The position numbers and the translations under genes were made by a program. Shown here one piece after another: positions 58,350 through 64,000 of a stretch of DNA of 64,000 nt (position 1 is the first letter of the stretch; every line of letters starts with the position of its first letter). Source of the DNA: Ipomoea triloba (Eukaryota > Streptophyta > Magnoliopsida > Solanales > Convolvulaceae); assembly GCF_003576645.1 (NCBI RefSeq), contig NC_044920.1:5992689-6056688 (forward strand), in the 5' to 3' direction. The notes beneath the pieces were generated by a model. It saw only the letters and a list, made by a program, of their open reading frames with translations, was not told the DNA's origin and did no database searches.

Positions 58350-58956
58350 GTTGTTTAGTTGGTCGCGATGGTCACAACCATGATTGTTGTTGAGCTGGTC
58401 GCAGAGGTCACCACCATGATTGTTGTTGAGCTGGTATCGGAGATCACCCCTATGGTTGCTATGCGGTTCAAGTTGCGAGAACCATGGGAGCTGCTAGATC
58501 CTGATCGTGCCATCTCTAGTGATAAGCTAATTTGTGAAATTTGCCTGAGATTTGATCTCAACTCTCTTTGAAAGCATCAATTACGGTAAAAACGTTACCG
58601 GAATAATTCTGATAAGTAACAACAATAGTGTGAGTACAAGAGTTTGTGTGTCCCCCTCTCTCTTCAACAGGGTCTACTACTTATACTATGGGTACAACGA
58701 CTCTTCTTCTAGTGAGTGTAACAGACTCGGGTAATAATGGTGTGAGGAGTAATGATGGGGAGCCGCTGAGTAATTTCCCTCTTCAATGTGCTGTGTCGGT
58801 GTAACGGGTGGCCATTTGACTTCCATGTGTCCGCCTCCACAAGTGTGATCGCCTCCATGCGTCCGCCTCCACAAGTACCCGGATCCTTAGTAGTTGTTCT
58901 TTGATGAGGCGGACCCGTACCGGGTCGGATTAGTACCTTGCCCAATTATTCTATCA
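58350..58956 (-). mobile_element. LTR and leader related to the 37123 element
   Basis: Minus-strand LTR 58956-58581 (376 bp) starts TGATAGAATAATTGG and ends TTTTTACCGTAA. It shares GTTACACTCACTAGA, CATAGTATAAGTAG and CTCTTGTACTCA with the LTR at 37123. TTGATGCTTTCAAAGAGAG follows in the primer-site position, then AAATCTCAGGC as in the relative. A short frame (MARSGSSSSHGSRNL) with a 36-bp duplication follows to 58359. Only this end of the element is present. Confidence 0.7.
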
Positions 58957-59751
58957 CTCCCCCTAGATCAGATTGAATCGAAATTATCTTGTAAGAAAAA
59001 AAGCGCTCAACATGCAAACAAAAACAGTCAAAAATAGAATATAAGTCAATTTTCACACACATTGGATAAAACCAGACATACCAAGAATAATCATCAGCAA
59101 ACAAAACAAAATAACGAAAGCCATTTACTAAAAGCAAAGGAGCAGGGCCCCAAATGTCGGTATAAACTAATTCTAATACATGACTACCAGAACGATCAAC
59201 ATGATGTAAGGGAAATCGAGAGGATTTCCCCACCTGACAAGCGGAGCATAAATTTGAACTAAGACGAGTGGAACTAAGAGACAATGAATCCAACACTTGA
59301 CGTAACACACGAAGATGAGGGTGGCTTAGTCTATTGTGCCACACCACAACAGAAGCACGAGCAGCCACCAATGCAACAGGACCAAGACTCCGAACCGACC
59401 AGGAATATAGACCACCCGAGACACCTCCTTTATGCAGGATCTCCTAAGTTGAAAGATCCTTCACAAAGAAACAATCTAGGTGAAATTCAAAATAAACTTT
59501 ATTATTCATAGAAAAACGTTGGACAGATAATAACGAAACTGAAAGACCAAGAACAAGCAAAACATTAGAGAAATTTAAAAACCTAGAACCAATGGCTACC
59601 TAAGATGAACCAACACCAACAATAGGCATAACTGTGCCATCTCCAACACGTAACCCATCCGAACCGTGATAGCTAGCCGCAGAAGACATCACAAAAGGGT
59701 TCGGTGTCGCATGATTTGTGGCACTTGTGTCGGGAAACCACTTGTGCGAAG
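58957..59751 (-). pseudogene. Copia protease to integrase fragment
   Basis: Minus strand reads WFPDTSATNHATPNP (protease, 59735), then VVWHNRLSHPHLRVL and CSACQVGKSSRFP (zinc finger of integrase), VYTDIWGPAP and FADDYSWYVWFYP (catalytic core), ending SIQSD at 58970 where GGGGGAG meets the neighbouring LTR. Stops at several points. The right end is cut by the SIRE-like insertion at 59752. Confidence 0.85.
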
Positions 59752-59930
59752 TGTTAGGAACATAATGTAATAGGTTTTGATGATACCAAAATGTGTTAGG
59801 AACATAATGTAATAGGTTTTGATGATACCAAAATGTGTTAGGAACATAATGTAATAGGTTTTGATGATACCAAAATGTATTTCAGACATAATGTAATAGG
59901 TTTTGATGATACCAAAATGTATTTCAGAAT
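59751..59930. repeat. Four-copy 42-bp repeat at the start of the SIRE-like LTR
   Basis: Units begin at 59751, 59793, 59835 and 59877. The first three are identical; the fourth starts with GTATTTCAG, which is also what follows the last unit. This is the sliding-window pattern seen at 6463-6732. Confidence 0.85.
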
Positions 59931-60167
59931 CCCCTAAGTCTCGAAAGATAGGAAATTCTTGTAAGTTCGACAAGTAAACTAAGAGCGAAAATACAACCGG
60001 GTAACTTGAGCTCAACTCGGAAAATATTTAAGCTTAAGGTAAACTTGTGTGAACATCTTAGAAGTCTCGTGTTGTAATCTTATAGACAGATCAGAAGAAG
60101 GCACGGGACAACACTGGAGGAATAAGGGTCTGCGAGACATCAACTAAGTCTCGACACATAAGTAGAG

Positions 60168-60242
60168 TTCGAGAGATAGGATCTCTCGATACAACAATCC
60201 AGTTCGAGACATAAGCAGAGTTCGAGAGATAGATCTCTCGAT
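60168..60242 (+). repeat. Hairpin pair CGAGAGAT/ATCTCTCG in the LTR
   Basis: CGAGAGATAGGATCTCTCG (60170-60188) and CGAGAGATAGATCTCTCG (60223-60240) are inverted repeats separated by a GTTCGAGACATAAG repeat. Confidence 0.8.
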
Positions 60243-61260
60243 ACATGGGATCGAGACATCAAGTGGTCGAGACATCAACATTGGTCTCGATGAACTGGTA
60301 CTTCTCCAAGGGGCTGAATGGCAGTCAACATGCATGGATAAAATAATCTAAGTTTGGAGAAGAAGAATATCATGGGGATAAAATATTAAGGAGGTGCCGA
60401 AAGAATATTATGGGAACTACCGGAAGTGGATGCCACATCAGAATTCCACGACAAACGGATAGAAGGTGCACCAATCCAAGGTCGGTCTTATTCCCTAAAA
60501 CGAGGATCAATGGGAATATAAAAAGAGTAACTTTTTTCAAAAGTAGCAAGTGGAGCATGGACTCAAGAAAGTGAATTATGGAATATTCACTACAAGACAA
60601 AAGGTTCAAGTTACAAGACCACCACTCCATGAAAAATGCTGAAAATATGCAAGTCCCATACTCAGCATGGGAGACAGATTTCAAACGGAATAATTTTCCC
60701 TCCAACGGAATTATTCCTCAACTCTCATATAAAAAGGACGTGAAGACACAGATTCAAGTAGAGGTTGGTTCGTTCGAAATTCTAAAGAGGTGTCTGATTC
60801 AAACGTTCAATAGTGCAAGTGCTCAATTTGGAATATCATCCTGATATTCAAAACAGCGAGAAAAACACATCTTAGTGTTTGAGAGAGTTACAAAGCTTAA
60901 ACTGCTATACATCTAGAAGGTGACCGAAGCTGCTCTACATCGAAGTTGATCCAACGATAGCTTTTGGTCAGATTGGAGCTTGTTACACTCAACTGTGACA
61001 ACCAAAGGTCCTTGCTTTGGATTAAGCAAGAAGAGGCGGAGTAACCTGGCAGCTGTCTAGTGAAGATCCTGAGGCTTGAGGCGGGCTTGGTGATCAAAGC
61101 TCAAGTGCTCGAGAGGTGGAGTAACTGGAAGCGGGAGAAAACCTGAGGAGAGGCGGAGTAACCTGGGAGCTGTCTTGTGAAGATCCTGAGGCTTGAGGCG
61201 GGCTGATAGCTAATGTGAAGATCCTGAGGCTTGAGGCGGGCTTGTGATCAAAGCTCAAGT

Positions 61261-63435
61261 ATGGATAGCATGTTGTCGAGACATCTCCTTTTTGATCTTA
61301 GCAGGTTCGATGACTGGAAAACACGCATGCTTGCGTATCTATCAGCCCTCCATGATGAGATAGCCGAAGTTATAACATCTGGACCAGTCAAGATTTTAAT
61401 GGTCAACACGGCTGCTGAACAAACCAAGGATACACCAAAGTATGTCCCCAAACCTAAGGAAGAATGGACGAGTGACGATAGGAAGAGGAACAACCTTGAC
61501 AACATTGCCAAGGACATCCTTTTCAGAGCTATAGACAAAACCATCTTCCCTAGAGTAAGGAAGTGCAATACAGCCAAAGAGGTATGGGACACTTTAATGT
61601 TGATTGGTGAAGGTGACGAACAGGAGAAGGAGAACAAGCTCACTGTGGCCATGAAGAAGTTCGAGGACTTCAAGATGAAGCCAGGAGAGAGCGTCGACAG
61701 CATGGAATCTCGGTTCATGAAGCTGACAACCGAGATCAATGATCTCAATAAGGACATCCCACAGAAGGAACTAAACCTGAAGATCCTACGAGGCCTAACC
61801 AAGGAGTGGGAGATGAAGGTGATCACAATGCGAGATCACAGAGATCTGAAGAATACCTCCACAAACCAACTCTTTCGAGACCTCAAAGCCTTCGAGTTTG
61901 AGATGTTCCCGAGAGATGAGGACGTAGTGGACCGACGAAACGTGGCACTTGTTGCTGATCAACCATCCACATCCTCAAGGTCAGACCCTAACCCAACTAA
62001 TATGTTATCTGACGAACAGTTTGCTCTCTTCATGAGGAAATTCAGGAAATTCATGAGGAAGTCAACGGAGAGCAACACAAGTTCACCTTCCTCCTCAAGA
62101 AGGAACAATGAGAAACATTCATCCAGAAGGATAGAGGAGGAAAATCAGGGTCTTTGCTACAACTGCAGGAGACCAGGACATTTCAAAGCCGAGTGCCCTT
62201 ACCCTATGGTAAGTAAGTATCAAGGCCAAGAAGGCAGGGACTCCAGGAGAAAGGAGGAATCCAAAGAGAAGCCAGCACAAAGTGGCTTCAAGGGAGATTC
62301 AAAGAAACATCTGCGCAGAAAGGCGCTTGTTGCTGAGGAACTCGAGAGAGCAATCGAGGAGTCCGAGACGTCGAGCTCCAGTGAAGGCAGCAGCAGCTCA
62401 GAAGATGAGAGGGGACTCACCTGCTTATACACCGAGGAAGAAGAGGATCAATGTCTAATGGCCATTGACAATGAGGTAACCTCTACTTCCACATCTCGCT
62501 GCTCTGTCTCTACCTCTCATTGTTCTTCGTTCAGAAGCGATGAAGATCTCTTTGAGATGCTTGAAACACTTAAAAGGGATCTCGCTGTCGCTAATATCAC
62601 TCATGCCAAAATCAGGGAAGAAAACAGCAAGCTAACTGCTGAAAGAGATATGCTTAAGAACGTCTCGAAAGAGAATTCGGAGCTAACTCTCAAAGTAAGT
62701 GAGTTAGAAGCTAAAGTAATCCTACTGGCTGAAGAGTGCAAAACTCGAGAGATCACAGAAAATGATCTTAGAAAGGTCATAGCATCATACACTAATTCCT
62801 CCAAAGCTATAGAGAAAATGGTGAATGATCACAGACCTACCAGTGATAGAACCGGTCTAGGGTTCCGTCAGAACTGTCTCTCGAGAGATAAGCAGACCAA
62901 CGGTTTGGGAACTTCAAGAAATGGAGGATCTCAACCCAAACCGAACAAGGGTCATAAAAGACCAACAGAAAAGACCAGAGTAGCAATCCACAAACCGTCC
63001 CTATACACCAGCAATGGAAAGTATAGGAAAGCTACAAAGAACAGCCGGGTTAACATTATCGAGAGATCACCTAACTATCTCTCGCAAGGCTGTTCCAAGT
63101 ACAAAAGGAGCTACATTCCATATAATGCGCCTCAAGGCAAATATGGAAGGTCTGAGATCCACAGAGTTAGGAACTCACGGATGGAGAAAGGCAGACTCTA
63201 TCCATCTAGTGAGGATTGGTCATCGAATCATGATTTCTGGAAGAAACCTCACTTCCAGCAATTTCACATGACCAAACAGCGTATGAAAGGCATGGTGCGT
63301 AAGCCGATCGAAAAGTCTATACCTAAGTTGATTTATGCACCAAAGAGGCCCAAAACTTTTGCTAGCATTCCTTATGATTATCAAACGTATAATGGCTACA
63401 TTGCACCTACGCCTGAAGTAATGGGTCCAAGGTAG
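61261..63435 (+). CDS. SIRE-like copia gag
   Basis: Intact frame of 724 codons. Start chosen at MDSMLSRHLLFDLSRFDDWK, where the gag N-terminal homology begins; the frame is open to 61231 upstream. Order: capsid (WDTLMLIGEGDEQEKENKL, MKKFEDFKMKPGESV, LNLKILRGL), zinc knuckle CYNCRRPGHFKAEC (residue 299 on), acidic Ser-rich stretch, coiled coil (about 62530-62830), basic tail. Ends at TAG, followed in frame by KWMSKLTNQPGPKVWVPK, which normally belongs to the same polyprotein, so the stop may be a mutation or a readthrough site. Confidence 0.85.
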   Translation: MDSMLSRHLLFDLSRFDDWKTRMLAYLSALHDEIAEVITSGPVKILMVNTAAEQTKDTPKYVPKPKEEWTSDDRKRNNLDNIAKDILFRAIDKTIFPRVRKCNTAKEVWDTLMLIGEGDEQEKENKLTVAMKKFEDFKMKPGESVDSMESRFMKLTTEINDLNKDIPQKELNLKILRGLTKEWEMKVITMRDHRDLKNTSTNQLFRDLKAFEFEMFPRDEDVVDRRNVALVADQPSTSSRSDPNPTNMLSDEQFALFMRKFRKFMRKSTESNTSSPSSSRRNNEKHSSRRIEEENQGLCYNCRRPGHFKAECPYPMVSKYQGQEGRDSRRKEESKEKPAQSGFKGDSKKHLRRKALVAEELERAIEESETSSSSEGSSSSEDERGLTCLYTEEEEDQCLMAIDNEVTSTSTSRCSVSTSHCSSFRSDEDLFEMLETLKRDLAVANITHAKIREENSKLTAERDMLKNVSKENSELTLKVSELEAKVILLAEECKTREITENDLRKVIASYTNSSKAIEKMVNDHRPTSDRTGLGFRQNCLSRDKQTNGLGTSRNGGSQPKPNKGHKRPTEKTRVAIHKPSLYTSNGKYRKATKNSRVNIIERSPNYLSQGCSKYKRSYIPYNAPQGKYGRSEIHRVRNSRMEKGRLYPSSEDWSSNHDFWKKPHFQQFHMTKQRMKGMVRKPIEKSIPKLIYAPKRPKTFASIPYDYQTYNGYIAPTPEVMGPR

Positions 63436-63499
63436 AAATGGATGTCTAAACTTACTAACCAACCAGGACCCAAAGTTTGGGTACCTAAATCTGCTTGAT

Positions 63500-64000
63500 C
63501 TGCTTGCAGGGCACCAGGGACATATGGTTCATTGACAGTGGATGTTCGAGACATATGACGGGAAACTTAACACTGCTAGAGAACATCCATCCTATCGAAG
63601 GTCCCTTGGTGACATTTGGAGACAACGAGAAGAAAGGACGCACAAAAGCTGTTGGTGAAATTCATAAGAATGAATTGGTGATCAAGGGGGTATCCTACGT
63701 TGAGGGGCTCAAATTCAACCTCCTTAGCACAAGCCAGTTCTGTGACAAGGGCTACAGAGTGATCTTCACCAAAAGCAAGTGCCAAATCATACAAGAGGAA
63801 TCTCTCGAAGTCGTCCTGGAAGCAGCAAGGAAAGGAAACATGTACATAGTGGATTGGAGATCTGCCAAACCATCTCTATGTATGCTGGTAAGGAGCAAGG
63901 AAGACTTATGCTGGGATTGGCACAGTAAGCTTAGCCATCTGAACTTCAAAACTATCAACAAGCTTACTAAGAGGAACCTTGTGGAAGGACTGCCCAAAGT
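63500..64000 (+). pseudogene. SIRE-like pol start: protease and pre-integrase, partial
   Basis: In a frame different from gag: WFIDSGCSRHMTGNL (retroviral-type aspartic protease, DSG), VTFGDNEKKGRTKAVG, VSYVEGLKFNLLSTSQFCDK and WDWHSKLSHLNFKTINKL (GAG-pre-integrase), then the window ends. The frame change occurs around 63489-63500 in a TCTGCTTGA/TCTGCTTGC tandem, so the gag-pol connection is lost unless frameshifting occurs. It is open to the window edge. Confidence 0.75.

Larger units (their letters stand above)
59752..64000 (+). mobile_element. SIRE-like Ty1/copia element, 5' part
   Basis: The LTR starts TGTTAGGAACATAATGTAAT with GGTTTTGATGATACC, as in SIRE-group LTRs, and ends near 61085. 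TTGGTGATCAAAGCTC at 61087 resembles an initiator-Met primer site. A 23-bp phrase, GATCCTGAGGCTTGAGG plus GCGGGC, recurs three times at 61065-61240. Gag and the beginning of pol follow. The element runs off the window, so the target duplication (left flank CGAAG) cannot be tested. Confidence 0.8.

Overview
This window is nuclear DNA from a eudicot plant, most likely an asterid. It is AT-rich, intron-containing and dominated by transposable elements. The only host gene I can support is a CC-NB-ARC-LRR immune receptor of the R1A-like (late-blight-resistance-homologue) type, a group well represented in Solanales and Lamiales; a Convolvulaceae origin is a guess. There are no bacterial operons and no CRISPR.

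Layout. 1-7835: a large non-coding LTR element (initiator-Met primer site at 1081, 3' LTR 7478-7835). 7836-18600: a field of small elements: a solo Athila-like LTR (minus, 9060-11379) carrying a Harbinger-like MITE, a Stowaway-like MITE, a Helitron (minus), a tRNA-derived SINE with a 17-bp target duplication, and a MITE family ending in TTATATCGTGGACC. 18791-24506: the receptor gene in three exons, with a 2.76-kb first intron inside the P-loop codons that is itself packed with MITEs. 25811-33713: a decayed Ty1/copia element with a 5-bp target duplication (GTTTC). 34282-35223: a second Harbinger-like MITE.

35380-57700: a five-layer nest. A dead minus-strand LINE is hit by a Cassandra-type TRIM (5S rRNA sequence in its LTRs) and by a small non-autonomous LTR element (37123-57066, target duplication GCTCC). 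Inside that sits an Athila-like Ty3/gypsy element (38309-56505). Its 5' LTR was in turn split by a second Athila-like element (38828-43655, target duplication GATCT) and by a 3.6-kb solo LTR (44272-47914, target duplication ACTCC). The intact 3' LTR preserves both empty sites. Both Athila-like elements keep gag-protease but lack reverse transcriptase and integrase. 57700-64000: microsatellites, another LTR of the small-element family (minus), a copia protease-integrase fragment (minus), and the 5' part of a SIRE-like copia element running off the right edge.

Assembly quality matters here. The three single-N positions (964, 28555, 45578) are each flanked by near-identical direct copies of the same sequence (963, about 1773 and 109 bp), so contig ends were joined without merging. 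In addition, over 20 tandem duplications in unrelated places have a period of exactly 42 bp, and in one series the copies slide along the sequence like overlapping k-mers. These look like untrimmed assembly overlaps and should not be read as biology until checked; one of them lies in the receptor gene. I found no convincing new biological system. The most notable items are the dated insertion nest, the pol-less Athila-like pair, the palindrome-rich LTRs and the receptor gene with a TE-filled P-loop intron.
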